DNA of 57,846 nt from Bacteroidales bacterium (GTDB lineage: Bacteria > Bacteroidota > Bacteroidia > Bacteroidales > UBA10428): the NCBI GenBank assembly GCA_016938235.1, contig JAFGVA010000021.1, positions 1 through 57,846 on the forward strand, read 5' to 3'. This document shows positions 42,396-51,896 of this stretch, piece after piece (positions within the stretch are counted from its first letter, which is position 1; each line of letters opens with the position of its first letter). Position numbers and translations under genes: made by a program. The notes beneath the pieces are model-generated. The model ran no database searches, was not told the DNA's origin, and saw only the letters and a program-made list of their open reading frames with translations.

Positions 42396-43730
42396 ATGAA
42401 AAAGCTGATTACTATTGGTTTCATTGTAGCTGTCTTGATTACTAGCAGTTGTAGTAACTATAAAGGGGGCGAACTTACAGGAGTTCCAGGCCGTGCAAGA
42501 TACTTTGAGCCCGACCCATTTGGAATGGTGTTTGTGCCTCAGGGTAGTTTTACCATGGGTATTAACGACCAAAGTGTTCCATGGGCACAAAACGATTTCA
42601 CAAGAACGGTTACTGTTGATCCATTCTGGATGGATGAAACAGAAATTACAAATAATGAATACCGCCAGTTTGTTTTTTGGGTGAGAGATTCAATTATGCG
42701 TAGTATGCTTGGAGAGCAGTTAGATGATTTTGTGTTTTCTGAAGATGCATATGGAAATCCGATAGATCCTCCTGCTATTAACTGGGAAATTAGAATTGAT
42801 TTCAGAGATGAAGAGATTAACGAGATCTTATCTGAAATTTATTACCCTACCGAAGAACGTTTCTTTGGAATGAAAGAAATTGATAGCCGAAAACTTATTT
42901 ACGAATATTTCTGGATTGACCTAAAACAGGCTGCAAGCCGTCAAAACAGATATAACTACGAAACCAGGGAGTATGAAGGAACTGTTATTAATAATGATGG
43001 TGAAAGAATAGAGGTAGAAGACAGATCAAGCTTTATTATTAGAGATATGGTGAATGTATATCCTGACACACTTTGCTGGATAGCAGATTTCACTTTTTCT
43101 TATAATGAACCCATGACAACAATGTATTTTTGGCATCCGGCATACGACAATTACCCTGTAGTTGGTGTAAACTGGAAACAAGCTACTGCATTTAATATCT
43201 GGAGAACCAGGTATCTTAATGCATCTCTTCGTGCCTCAGGCCAACCCGGTGTGCATGATTACAGATTGCCAATAGAATCGGAATGGGAATTTGCCGCACG
43301 TGGAGGCCTGGATCATTCAATGTATCCATGGGGTGGTTATTATACCAGAAATAAAGAAGGTTGTTTCCTTGCTAACTTTAAACCATTAAGAGGAAACTAT
43401 ATTGATGATGGTGGTTCTGTAACTTTACCTGTAGGTACATATCAGCCAAATGAATTTGGATTATACGATATGGCAGGAAATGTTGCTGAATGGACTTCTA
43501 ACGCATATGACGAGTCGGCCTACGTATTTAGTCACGATTTAAATCCTGATTACAAATACAATGCCCGTCCTGGTGATTTAGCCGTACTAAAAAGAAAAGT
43601 AATTCGCGGAGGATCCTGGAAAGATATCGGATACTATCTGCAATGCGGTGTTCGTTCTTATGAATATCAGGATACCGCCAAATCATATGTAGGTTTTAGA
43701 TCGGTCAGATCTTATTTGGGTAATAATTAA
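42396..43730 (+). CDS. gldK: Gliding motility/T9SS lipoprotein GldK (PorK)
   Basis: A 444-residue lipoprotein with the lipobox Cys at 19 (LITSSC). I took the ATG at 42396; a TTG 6 nt upstream is in frame but unneeded. The body is a formylglycine-generating-enzyme-like (SUMF1) fold: FVPQGSFTMGIND, WMDETEITNNEYRQFV, PVVGVNWKQATAFNIWR, YRLPIESEWEFAARGG, YDMAGNVAEWTSNAY, VIRGGSWKD, YVGFRSVRS. GldK forms the periplasmic ring with GldN that links to the outer-membrane translocon. First of the gldKLMN block. Confidence 0.96.
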   Translation: MKKLITIGFIVAVLITSSCSNYKGGELTGVPGRARYFEPDPFGMVFVPQGSFTMGINDQSVPWAQNDFTRTVTVDPFWMDETEITNNEYRQFVFWVRDSIMRSMLGEQLDDFVFSEDAYGNPIDPPAINWEIRIDFRDEEINEILSEIYYPTEERFFGMKEIDSRKLIYEYFWIDLKQAASRQNRYNYETREYEGTVINNDGERIEVEDRSSFIIRDMVNVYPDTLCWIADFTFSYNEPMTTMYFWHPAYDNYPVVGVNWKQATAFNIWRTRYLNASLRASGQPGVHDYRLPIESEWEFAARGGLDHSMYPWGGYYTRNKEGCFLANFKPLRGNYIDDGGSVTLPVGTYQPNEFGLYDMAGNVAEWTSNAYDESAYVFSHDLNPDYKYNARPGDLAVLKRKVIRGGSWKDIGYYLQCGVRSYEYQDTAKSYVGFRSVRSYLGNN

Positions 43731-43752
43731 AAAACTATAAAACTTAAAAGCT

Positions 43753-44685
43753 ATGAGTATATCAGATCTTGTCCAGTCATCCGGGTGGAAGAATTTTATG
43801 GCCAAGCTTTATGGTATGGGAGCAACAGTTGTTATTGTCGGGGCTCTGTTTAAAATTAACCACTGGCCTGGCGGTACCCCTGTTATCACATTGGGTTTGG
43901 TTGTTGAGGCGTTGATATTCTTCTTCTCATCGTTTGAACCACTTCATGAAGAATTAGATTGGACCTTAGTTTATCCTGAATTGGCCGGAATGAGTGATCC
44001 GGATGAAATTGAAAATTTCAAGGAAAACATATATGCTCCAAGCGACAGACCTATTGAAAAAATTGAAGATATTCTTCAGGCAGCAGGTGTTGATAGTGAA
44101 GCTTTAAAGAAATTAGGAACAGGAATCAGTCAGATTGGTGAAAGTGCTCTTGCTCTTGCAGATATTTCAGGAGCTACAGCTGCTACACAGGAATTTGTAA
44201 CCAATTTACAAACGGCTGCAACTTCGGTTGGATCTTTGCATGAAACCTATAGTTCATCTGTTGATTCTATCAAACAGTCAGCAACCCAGCTTTCCGGTGC
44301 CTATTTCGAAACTGCTGACCATATTCGAAAATCAGGAATGGAAGTAGCTACGACTTATAAAGATATAGCCTCTGCAATTCAGTCCGGACATCAGAATATT
44401 TCTCAGGGCAATAAACAATACGAGGAACAGCTTACACTTTTAAGTAAAAATCTTTCTGATTTGAATTCTGTATATAGTGCTCAGATTAAAGAGACAAATG
44501 ATCAGATGAAAGGTTCAAAAGAGGTTTATAGTGGTCTGCATGACATGATTTCTAATCTTAAAGCCTCTGTTGATGAAACTAATAAGTATAAAGAAGAGGT
44601 TTCAAAACTTAAAGAAAACATTTCTTCTTTAAATAGTTTCTATGGTAATATGCTTAATACCATGAATATTAATAAGAAAAAGTAA
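43753..44685 (+). CDS. gldL: T9SS motor protein GldL (PorL)
   Basis: A 310-residue protein with two N-terminal membrane helices (about 20-37 and 41-58) joined by the short loop KINHWPGGTP. This helix pair is the family hallmark. A long cytoplasmic helical region rich in Ser, Gln and Lys follows, to the end. With GldM, GldL forms the proton-driven rotary motor of type IX secretion and gliding. The gene follows gldK by 22 nt. Confidence 0.95.
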   Translation: MSISDLVQSSGWKNFMAKLYGMGATVVIVGALFKINHWPGGTPVITLGLVVEALIFFFSSFEPLHEELDWTLVYPELAGMSDPDEIENFKENIYAPSDRPIEKIEDILQAAGVDSEALKKLGTGISQIGESALALADISGATAATQEFVTNLQTAATSVGSLHETYSSSVDSIKQSATQLSGAYFETADHIRKSGMEVATTYKDIASAIQSGHQNISQGNKQYEEQLTLLSKNLSDLNSVYSAQIKETNDQMKGSKEVYSGLHDMISNLKASVDETNKYKEEVSKLKENISSLNSFYGNMLNTMNINKKK

Positions 44686-44720
44686 AAGTAAATCAATATT
44701 AAGTAAACTTCTTTTAGAAG

Positions 44721-46367
44721 ATGGGCCACGGAAAAGAAACTCCCAGACAAAAAATGATTGGCATGATGTACCTGGTACTCATGGCCATGTTGGCATTGAA
44801 TGTGTCAAACGAGGTTTTGAATGCATTCAGTGTACTTGATGAGGGGTTGATCAGCACAAAAAATACACTGGAACAGACTAACAAGATTGTAATGACTAAC
44901 TTCGAAAGCGAGATGGTTAACAAGCCGGAAAAAACAAAACCCTGGTTTGATCTTGCTAAAATGGTAAAAGATGATGCTGATAAAATTGTAGAACTGATAG
45001 AGGAAAGTAAAAAAGAGATTTTAAAATTTGCCAAAGAAGATATTGAAGCTATTACTGCTCATGGCCATATTAACATTCAAGAAATTAATGCTAAAGATAA
45101 TTTAGATGCTCCGGTAAATGTAATGGTTGGAGATTTGAATGACAGGCTTGGCAAGGATATTAAAAATGCCATGGAAAAGTACAGGGAGATGATTCTTTCT
45201 CAGGTACTCAATGAAAGAACCAATGCTGAAACAGTCGAATCTATCGAAAAAAGTCTTGAAACTAAAAATGGGGTAGATCATAAGAGCGGTGAAGAAGTTT
45301 CCTGGGAAGTTGCACATTTTGCACATCTGCCTTTAGCGGGGGTTTTATCAATCATGACAGGCTTGCAAATCAATGTTAGAAATGCTGAAGCCGAAGCCCT
45401 TAAATACCTTTATGCAAAAATTGATGAAGGAACTTTTAAATTTACAAATCTTGATGCTACGGTTGTTCCAAATTCAAGTTATATAATTAAGGGCAACGAA
45501 TATAAGGCCGATGTATTTCTTGCAGCATACGATACTTCAACAAAACCAACAATTTATGTTACTGAGAGCCGAAATCCCTACGATTCGGTTATTGAAAATG
45601 AGGTTATAATTTATAAGAAGAACCCCAATTTAACCTATACCGAAGTACCGGCTAATCCATTAACCGGAAAAGCTATATACACAGCTAAAGCCAGTTCTTT
45701 AGGAGATCGCTATTGGGGTGGAATTATCGAAGTTGTAGGACCATCGGGCGACATCATTACAAAGCCGTTTAAAAGACATTATCGGATTGAGGAAGGTTCA
45801 GTAGTTGTTTCTCCTACCAAGATGAATGTTTTTTATTTAGGAGTCGATAACCCTGTTGATGTGTCTGTCGCTGGAGTTAGTCCTTCAGATCTTTCTGTTA
45901 CTGCATCGAATGGTACAATTGTGAAAAGAGGAAACTCCTATATTATGCGACCTCGTAGACCTGGTAATAGCATAATAAGTGTTTCTGCTACCGTTGATGG
46001 TAAGAAAAAGCAGGTGGGCCAGAGTGATTTCAGAGTTAAGAAAGTACCTGATCCGATTGCAAAAGTTAATGGTTTGCCCAGTGGAGGTATTAATAAAAAT
46101 GTATTATTAGCACAGGTGGGTGTTGCAGCAGATTTAGAAAACTTCGACTTCGACTTAACGTTTACAGTTACAAAGTTTACTGTTTCGACTACCATTGGTG
46201 GATTTTTAAAAGAAGAATCTACAAATTCATATAAATTTTCACAGGCTCAAAAGAATCTGATTCAGAATCTTAATAAAGGACAGCGACTATATATTCAGGA
46301 TATAGAAGCAGTTGGTCCCGATGGGACTCCACGTCCTTTGCCTGCTATTTCATTGTTGTTAAATTAA
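44721..46367 (+). CDS. gldM: T9SS motor protein GldM (PorM)
   Basis: A 548-residue protein, a little longer than the usual ~515. It has a short cytoplasmic start, GHGKETPRQKMIGMMYLVLMAMLALNVSNEVL with one membrane helix carrying the conserved acidic residue, a helical region, then the beta-rich periplasmic domains D2-D4 (KGNEYKADVFLAAYD, MNVFYLGVDNPVDVSVAGV, DPIAKVNG). The shaft extends through the periplasm to the GldKN ring. Confidence 0.96.
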   Translation: MGHGKETPRQKMIGMMYLVLMAMLALNVSNEVLNAFSVLDEGLISTKNTLEQTNKIVMTNFESEMVNKPEKTKPWFDLAKMVKDDADKIVELIEESKKEILKFAKEDIEAITAHGHINIQEINAKDNLDAPVNVMVGDLNDRLGKDIKNAMEKYREMILSQVLNERTNAETVESIEKSLETKNGVDHKSGEEVSWEVAHFAHLPLAGVLSIMTGLQINVRNAEAEALKYLYAKIDEGTFKFTNLDATVVPNSSYIIKGNEYKADVFLAAYDTSTKPTIYVTESRNPYDSVIENEVIIYKKNPNLTYTEVPANPLTGKAIYTAKASSLGDRYWGGIIEVVGPSGDIITKPFKRHYRIEEGSVVVSPTKMNVFYLGVDNPVDVSVAGVSPSDLSVTASNGTIVKRGNSYIMRPRRPGNSIISVSATVDGKKKQVGQSDFRVKKVPDPIAKVNGLPSGGINKNVLLAQVGVAADLENFDFDLTFTVTKFTVSTTIGGFLKEESTNSYKFSQAQKNLIQNLNKGQRLYIQDIEAVGPDGTPRPLPAISLLLN

Positions 46368-46391
46368 AAGTAATCTTTAAAATACCATATT

Positions 46392-47243
46392 ATGAAAAGA
46401 ATTGGTGCTGTCATAGGTTTAATCGCAATTTCTCTTGGCTTATTTGCCCAGGATAATCTTCTTGAAGTTTATGCAAGAGAACATATCCCAAACAAAACTC
46501 CCGTACCATATGAATACATGAGAGAGGCTGATGTCATGTGGTCGAAGGTAGTTTACAGAATGATAGATTTGCGTCAGAAACAAAATCTTCCTTTGTATTA
46601 TCCAACAAAACCTATTGGTGGAAGAATGAGTTTTGTTTCGCTGATATTATACGGAATTGATAATGAAGGTGTAAGGGCATTTTCATCAACAGATCAATTA
46701 AATGAGTTTACAGCTCAAATGACTCTGGATGAGATAAACAGTGCTTTTGATGCTGGTGTTGATACAATTATTACAACAGACCCATTATCTGGAGAATTAA
46801 TTCCTCAGATAATTGATAGAGATAGAAAAACAGATGAGGTTCAGAAAATCTTAGTAAAAGAAAAATGGTTTTTTGATAAGAATCACTCTGTTATGAAAGT
46901 TCGCATTATTGGAATTTGCCCAATTCGCACATTTTTCAGAACAGACGATCAGGGTATGCCTACAGAAGACTTCCAAATGAAGCAAACTATGTGGGTTTAT
47001 TTTCCCGAAATACGACCTTTATTGGCAAACCATGAGATATATAATGAGTTTAATGACTCACAACGGATTTCATTCGATGATTTTTTTATGCAGAGGCGCT
47101 TTACCAGCAATATCTTTGCTGTATCCAATGTTTATGATAATCGGCGGATAAATTCTTATAGCTTGGGTGTTGATGCCTTACTTGAATCTGAAAAATTAAA
47201 AGAATGGTTATTCAACATTGAGCATGATCTTTGGGAATACTAG
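46392..47243 (+). CDS. gldN: T9SS periplasmic ring protein GldN (PorN)
   Basis: A 283-residue secreted protein with a signal peptide (cleavage after SLGLFAQ, about residue 20). It has the family markers TPVPYEYMREADVMWSKVVYR, IDLRQKQNLPLYYPT, IVKEKWFFD-like (KEKWFFDKNHSVMKVRIIGI), and YFPEIRPLLANHE with RISFDDFFMQRRFTSNI. It partners GldK in the periplasmic ring. Last gene of the block; a strong hairpin terminator follows. Confidence 0.95.
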   Translation: MKRIGAVIGLIAISLGLFAQDNLLEVYAREHIPNKTPVPYEYMREADVMWSKVVYRMIDLRQKQNLPLYYPTKPIGGRMSFVSLILYGIDNEGVRAFSSTDQLNEFTAQMTLDEINSAFDAGVDTIITTDPLSGELIPQIIDRDRKTDEVQKILVKEKWFFDKNHSVMKVRIIGICPIRTFFRTDDQGMPTEDFQMKQTMWVYFPEIRPLLANHEIYNEFNDSQRISFDDFFMQRRFTSNIFAVSNVYDNRRINSYSLGVDALLESEKLKEWLFNIEHDLWEY

Positions 47244-47278
47244 TATTTGAAGAGATATTTTAAAGATTTTATATACAG

Positions 47279-47307
47279 AAAAAGGCTTGATAAATTCAAG
47301 CCTTTTT
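47279..47307. terminator. Bidirectional intrinsic terminator between gldN and manC
   Basis: A 12-bp stem (AAAAAGGCTTGA, 47279-47290, with TCAAGCCTTTTT, 47296-47307) has a 5-nt loop and A/T tracts on both sides. It works in either direction, so it can end both the gld operon and the convergent gene. Confidence 0.9.
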
Positions 47308-47329
47308 TGTATTCTGAAATATATTTTTT

Positions 47330-48421
47330 CTAAATGTAATTTTCTCCCGAATTTAACTTTACATCGTTTACAAATTGTTTTATTCTTTGTTCCTCAGGTT
47401 TTTTACAGATTAAAAGAACATCATCAGTTTCAACAATTATCATATCATCTAATCCCTGAATAACAGCCAGCTTTTTTTCAGGAAGATTTATCAGGCAGTT
47501 TTTTGTTTCGTATAAATAACTTTTCCCGCCCTTGGTAACATTTTTGTTTTCGTCTTTATCCGAAATGTCATAGAGTGAACCCCAGGTTCCTAAATCAGAC
47601 CATCCGATATCGGCACAAAGAACATGCACATTATCAGCCTTTTCCATTACACCATAGTCAATCGAGATATTCGAACATTTAGGAAAAGTTTCTTCAATAA
47701 ACGAATTTTCTTCCGGAGTGTTAAATTTTAATGCACCTTCGCTAAATAAAGTATCAACATCCGGGAGATAAGTTTTAAAAGCTTTATTTATACTTTTTAA
47801 CGACCAGAAGAACATACCTGAATTCCAAAAGAAGTCGCCACTTTCAAGGAATTTTTTAGCTAATTCATGGTTTGGTTTTTCTGTAAAGGTTTTAACCTTG
47901 CGAAAACTTTCATTTAGTATAATCTCTTTGTCATTTCCATTAACCTGAATATAGCCATATCCCGTCTCCGGGCGGCTGGGTTTTATACCAAGTGTCAGAA
48001 GCACATCATTCTTATCAATAAACTCTAATCCACTTTCAACAACTTCGATAAACTGTTTTTCTTTTAAAATAATATGATCAGAAGGCGCAACAACAATATT
48101 TGCATCGGGGCAAATTGAATTTATCCTATAATTTGCATAGGCTATACACGGAGCAGTGTTTCTTCGCATGGGTTCAAGAAGTATTTGCTCAGGTTTTATA
48201 CCCGGCAATTGCTCCATAATAGTGGAGGCATATTCCTTATTTGAAACAATCAGAATGTTTTCTTTTGGTATTACATTATTAAACCTTTCGAATGTTGATT
48301 GTAGCAAAGTACTGCCAGTACCAAGAATATCTAAGAATTGTTTTGGTTTTTTAGACCGACTATATGGCCAAAAGCGGCTACCTATACCACCTGCCATAAT
48401 AACACAGTAGTTTTTACTCAT
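47330..48421 (-). CDS. manC: Mannose-1-phosphate guanylyltransferase
   Basis: A 363-residue nucleotidyltransferase. It shows MAGGIGSRFWPYSRSKKPKQFL (N-terminal signature), LLEPMRRNTAPCIAYA, VAPSDHIIL, ETGYGYIQV, FTEKPNHELAKKFLESGDFFWNSGMFFW, and SIDYGVMEKADNVHVLCADIGWSDLGTW. It makes GDP-mannose from mannose-1-P and GTP for surface glycans. It lacks the C-terminal isomerase domain of the long bifunctional form. Monocistronic by its surroundings. Confidence 0.95.
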   Translation of the reverse strand: MSKNYCVIMAGGIGSRFWPYSRSKKPKQFLDILGTGSTLLQSTFERFNNVIPKENILIVSNKEYASTIMEQLPGIKPEQILLEPMRRNTAPCIAYANYRINSICPDANIVVAPSDHIILKEKQFIEVVESGLEFIDKNDVLLTLGIKPSRPETGYGYIQVNGNDKEIILNESFRKVKTFTEKPNHELAKKFLESGDFFWNSGMFFWSLKSINKAFKTYLPDVDTLFSEGALKFNTPEENSFIEETFPKCSNISIDYGVMEKADNVHVLCADIGWSDLGTWGSLYDISDKDENKNVTKGGKSYLYETKNCLINLPEKKLAVIQGLDDMIIVETDDVLLICKKPEEQRIKQFVNDVKLNSGENYI

Positions 48422-48549
48422 TATTCTAATAATTTTGCTCTAATATATAAAAACACCGCTTAACGACCCATGATTTTTAGTTGTATTAATAAAAACCCTT
48501 TATAAAAACTGTAAGTTCCTGGTAAATGTAAAAAGTTAGTTTAAGTTGC

Positions 48550-48557
48550 TAACTTTG
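48550..48557 (+). promoter_or_regulatory. Candidate -7 box of the mlaE-mlaF operon
   Basis: TAACTTTG is an exact TAnnTTTG match 29 nt before the mlaE ATG. The -33 region has no clear TTG at the canonical spacing. Confidence 0.4.
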
Positions 48558-48586
48558 TAATCGTGTATTGATACAGAACTGAACGG

Positions 48587-49330
48587 ATGAAGTTTTTAGA
48601 AGAAATAGGTAAGTACTTTTTATTAATGGGGAAGGTTTTTATAAAACCAGACCGTTGGAAAATGTACTATAGGCAGACTTTCAGGGAAATTGAAAGTCTA
48701 GGGTTGAATTCTATAGGAATTGTAATAATTATTTCAATTTTTATGGGAGCAGTTATTACCTTACAAACAAGGTATAATCTCGAAAATCCCTTAATTCCGT
48801 TGTATCTCATAGGTTTAACAGCAAGAGATACCATGTTATTGGAGTTCTCTTCAACTATTGTTGGATTGATACTTGCCGGAAAAGTTGGTTCAAACATTGC
48901 TTCAGAAATTGGTCATATGCGTATTACGGAACAAATTGATGCGCTTGAAGTAATGGGGGTGAATTCGGCCGGTTATTTAATCTTACCTAAAGTTACAGCT
49001 GCTGTTTTGTTTAATCCCCTGCTAACCATTTTAAGCATGTTTGTGGGCGTTTTTGGTGGCTGGTTGGCTTGTATTTCAACCGGAGCATTAACATCTACTG
49101 ATTATATTTACGGAATACAATATTGGTTTGTACCTTTCTATATTACCTACTCGGTAATTAAGACCATCGTATTTGCAATTATTATTACTACCGTGCCGGC
49201 TTATTTTGGTTACAATGTAAAGGGTGGAGCTTTAGAAGTTGGTCACTCAAGTACAAGAGGCGTAGTAACAAGTTCAATTCTGATTTTATTATTTAATGTG
49301 ATCTTAACTCAATTATTACTTGCCAAATGA
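48587..49330 (+). CDS. mlaE: MlaE/YrbE-family lipid ABC transporter permease
   Basis: A 247-residue permease with five or six helices and the MlaE signature: MGAVITLQTRYNL, ARDTMLLEFSSTIVGLILAGKVGSNIASEIGHMRITEQIDALEVMGVNSAGYLILPK. It moves phospholipids between the membranes as part of an Mla/MCE-type complex. The ATPase gene overlaps it by 4 nt. No MCE-domain (MlaD) gene follows here, so it must be elsewhere in the genome. Confidence 0.93.
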   Translation: MKFLEEIGKYFLLMGKVFIKPDRWKMYYRQTFREIESLGLNSIGIVIIISIFMGAVITLQTRYNLENPLIPLYLIGLTARDTMLLEFSSTIVGLILAGKVGSNIASEIGHMRITEQIDALEVMGVNSAGYLILPKVTAAVLFNPLLTILSMFVGVFGGWLACISTGALTSTDYIYGIQYWFVPFYITYSVIKTIVFAIIITTVPAYFGYNVKGGALEVGHSSTRGVVTSSILILLFNVILTQLLLAK

Positions 49331-50094
49331 TTGTTGCAGAGAAAATTAGTAAATACTTTAACGGTGAAAGAGTTCTTCATGATATTTCTGTTTCTTTTGA
49401 GCCCGGGAAAACTAACCTGATTATTGGTAAAAGTGGTTCTGGTAAGACTGTACTCATGAAATCGATAATTGGATTGCATATTGTTGACAATGGGAAAATA
49501 CTTTATAATGACAGGAATTTTTTATTAATGTCGCCAAAAGAGCAAAGGGAGCTGCGTAAAGAAATGGGCATGTTGTTTCAGGGGAGTGCTTTATTTGACT
49601 CGCTTACGGTTGAAGAGAATATTCAATTTCCTTTGGATATGTTCTCAAACATGTCGGACAGAGAGAAAAGAGAAAGAGTTAACTTTTGTTTGAAAAGGGT
49701 AAACCTCGAGAAAGCCAATAAGTTATTTCCGGGTGAATTAAGTGGGGGTATGCAGAAGCGTGTTGCTATTGCCAGGGCTATTGTGTTAAATCCCAGGTAT
49801 TTATTTTGCGATGAACCAAATTCGGGCCTTGATCCTAAAACAGCGCTGGTTATTGATAAACTTATTAGTGATATAACGCACGAATACAATATAACAACCA
49901 TTGTAAATACACATGATATGAATTCTGTTATGGAAATTGGAGAAAAGGTTGTTTTTATACATGAGGGCAGAAAATGCTGGGAAGGGAACAATCTGCAGAT
50001 TTTGAATTCAAAAGATGAAGCCCTGAATGATTTTATTTTTGCCTCCGATTTTGCTAAACGGGCAAAACAGAATATAGATCAGACATCCTCATAA
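49327..50094 (+). CDS. mlaF: MlaF-like lipid ABC transporter ATP-binding protein
   Basis: A 255-residue ATPase with Walker A GKSGSGKT (34-41), Q-loop (MLFQGSALFDSLTVEEN, as in MlaF), signature LSGGMQKRVAIARA, Walker B YLFCDEPNSGLDP and the switch NTHDM. It drives the MlaE permease. The start overlaps mlaE (ATGA); its end overlaps the convergent DUF4834 gene by 16 nt. Confidence 0.95.
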   Translation: MIVAEKISKYFNGERVLHDISVSFEPGKTNLIIGKSGSGKTVLMKSIIGLHIVDNGKILYNDRNFLLMSPKEQRELRKEMGMLFQGSALFDSLTVEENIQFPLDMFSNMSDREKRERVNFCLKRVNLEKANKLFPGELSGGMQKRVAIARAIVLNPRYLFCDEPNSGLDPKTALVIDKLISDITHEYNITTIVNTHDMNSVMEIGEKVVFIHEGRKCWEGNNLQILNSKDEALNDFIFASDFAKRAKQNIDQTSS

Positions 50095-50300
50095 TCGACA
50101 TATTCGCCTTCGTTTTTTGCTATCTTTTTATTTTTATTAGCATTGCCGGGGTCTACAACAGTGTCTCCTTCTTTTCTGTTTGGCTTGTAGTAACTGCCTT
50201 GTTTACTCTGCTCTGTTGGTCTTTTAGGACGGAAAAAAGATTGAATGAATCTCAAAAAGAAATAAACCAGAAAAAATATAAGAATTAATCTAAAAAACAT
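50079..50300 (-). CDS. DUF4834-family small membrane protein
   Basis: A 73-residue protein: one N-terminal helix (MFFRLILIFFLVYFFLRFI), then a basic RPKRPTEQ segment and a Lys/Asn/Asp-rich tail ending GEYVDYEDV. This is the layout of DUF4834, found in Bacteroidota. Function unknown. The GEYVDYEDV tail is the family's best conserved part. Its 3' end overlaps mlaF on the other strand by 16 nt. Confidence 0.75.
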   Translation of the reverse strand: MFFRLILIFFLVYFFLRFIQSFFRPKRPTEQSKQGSYYKPNRKEGDTVVDPGNANKNKKIAKNEGEYVDYEDV

Positions 50301-50384
50301 TTGAACACTAAATTTTACAAATAGTTTAAGTGAGCAATATTAATAAATATTACTGAAGGTTTATTAAAATTTTAAAAGTCGTTC

Positions 50385-51881
50385 TCAGTACTGCCAGTCT
50401 GTTGATTGGTATAATGGTAAGTCGCGGGAAAGTTTTTTCTGTTTTCTGCATCCAAAAACAAAATTACCACCAAACCTAAAATTTATTTTGTACATATCTA
50501 CTGGTATTGGTATACCATGGATAAGGGGTATTTTATCTAAAGATTCACTGGTCAACTTATCTACTTGCATTGGAATATAATCAAAAGCCCAAAAGGTATT
50601 GAATGGACCAACACGGGTTCCCATTCCCAGTCCAAAACTTTTATGCGATTTGCCAAAGAGTGAGTAACTGGCTGATAAAGAAAAACCTTTCCTGGGGTGA
50701 AGATTTCCAAGCAGTATAAAATCCTGGGTAGTTCTGGTTTGCTCAATTTCAGTGACAGAAAGTAAGCCAACGCTTAAGCCCGGAGTGAGAAAAATACGGC
50801 CACCAGCAATTATTTTTGGGTCAAGCCTTGTTGTAAACGGACTGGAAGTACTACTAAATTTCAGGTTTTCTTTTAATGAATCAACCATTCTGTCAGCAAA
50901 CCCAACTGTGTCATCATCATTGTTTGTTTTAAGCTCAACACCTTCAAAACTAAAAGAGCCATTAATATTGGTTACACGGGCATTTTTATCCCATTTAATA
51001 TAGCCCAAATCAAGGGCACTAAACGATAATTGAATCTTATCGTATATGTTTAAATGGGCACCTAAATCAATTCCAAGCCCTTTATTGAATAAGTCTAATG
51101 GGGAGTCTGGCAGATTTGGATCAAGCTCCAAACCACCAAAATCGATCATGCCCAATGAATCAAGTGGTATTGTTAAGCCTGATGCGCCCATTCTGAGATC
51201 AGAATTAATATCAAACGACATAATCTCATTTGATGTATATACTTCGGCAACAGAATGATTGGTTGAAATTGATGCAAGACCTAACAGCATTTTAGGTCTT
51301 ACACCTATAGAGAGTGTATTAAAAAATTCTTTTGAAACTGTAACGCCCAGTTCAATGTAATTTGACATATTAATGTTCAGGTCAGTGAAATCATGAGTTT
51401 CGTTATTTCCCCACCCAACAAGCATAAATTCCAAAAAGTCTTTTGGAAGGCTTAGGCTTTCTTTTGCCTGTAAAGTAGCATCAAAACTGAAATACATACT
51501 TTTTACCCTGAATCCAAATGAAAGAATGTTATTTGTTGATTCAACCGATAACTCCTCAATATCGCGTAATCCTTCGACATAGTTTTCCAGACCTGCACCT
51601 GCATCTGCATTTGGGTGCAAAAGTGTTATAGTCTGGCCACTCTCTGGGTCGACTAATAATAAATCGGAAGGACTGATTAAGGTATTCGATATTGTAATGT
51701 TATTATATGCAGGTAGTCCAAAATGAAATCCACATGCTGGTTGTGATGCCGGGTTGTAATGGTAAGCCTGCGGAACAGCCTGCATATAATAGGTCGTATA
51801 TGTCTGACCAAAGCTATATGTAAAAGCAGTGAATAATAAAATTGCTATTCCGATTCGTTTATTTAATTTTTTTGTTTTCAT
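50385..51881 (-). CDS. DUF5723-family outer-membrane protein
   Basis: A 498-residue protein with a signal peptide (cleavage near residue 25, FTYSFGQ). It starts TYYMQAVPQAYHYNPASQPACGFHFGLPAYNNI, the DUF5723 start ('l......NPA......v.iglP.......'). FadL/PorV-like strands run throughout (SFGFRVKSMYFSFDATLQ, YIELGVTVSKEF, LGIDLGAHLNIYDKIQLSFSALDLGYIKW, GFSLSASYSLFG). It is probably an outer-membrane barrel of unknown cargo. It is preceded, 15 nt upstream on the same strand, by a lipoprotein gene, so the two are probably co-expressed. Confidence 0.85.
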   Translation of the reverse strand: MKTKKLNKRIGIAILLFTAFTYSFGQTYTTYYMQAVPQAYHYNPASQPACGFHFGLPAYNNITISNTLISPSDLLLVDPESGQTITLLHPNADAGAGLENYVEGLRDIEELSVESTNNILSFGFRVKSMYFSFDATLQAKESLSLPKDFLEFMLVGWGNNETHDFTDLNINMSNYIELGVTVSKEFFNTLSIGVRPKMLLGLASISTNHSVAEVYTSNEIMSFDINSDLRMGASGLTIPLDSLGMIDFGGLELDPNLPDSPLDLFNKGLGIDLGAHLNIYDKIQLSFSALDLGYIKWDKNARVTNINGSFSFEGVELKTNNDDDTVGFADRMVDSLKENLKFSSTSSPFTTRLDPKIIAGGRIFLTPGLSVGLLSVTEIEQTRTTQDFILLGNLHPRKGFSLSASYSLFGKSHKSFGLGMGTRVGPFNTFWAFDYIPMQVDKLTSESLDKIPLIHGIPIPVDMYKINFRFGGNFVFGCRKQKKLSRDLPLYQSTDWQY

Positions 51882-51896
51882 GTTTAGTCAGCTTTC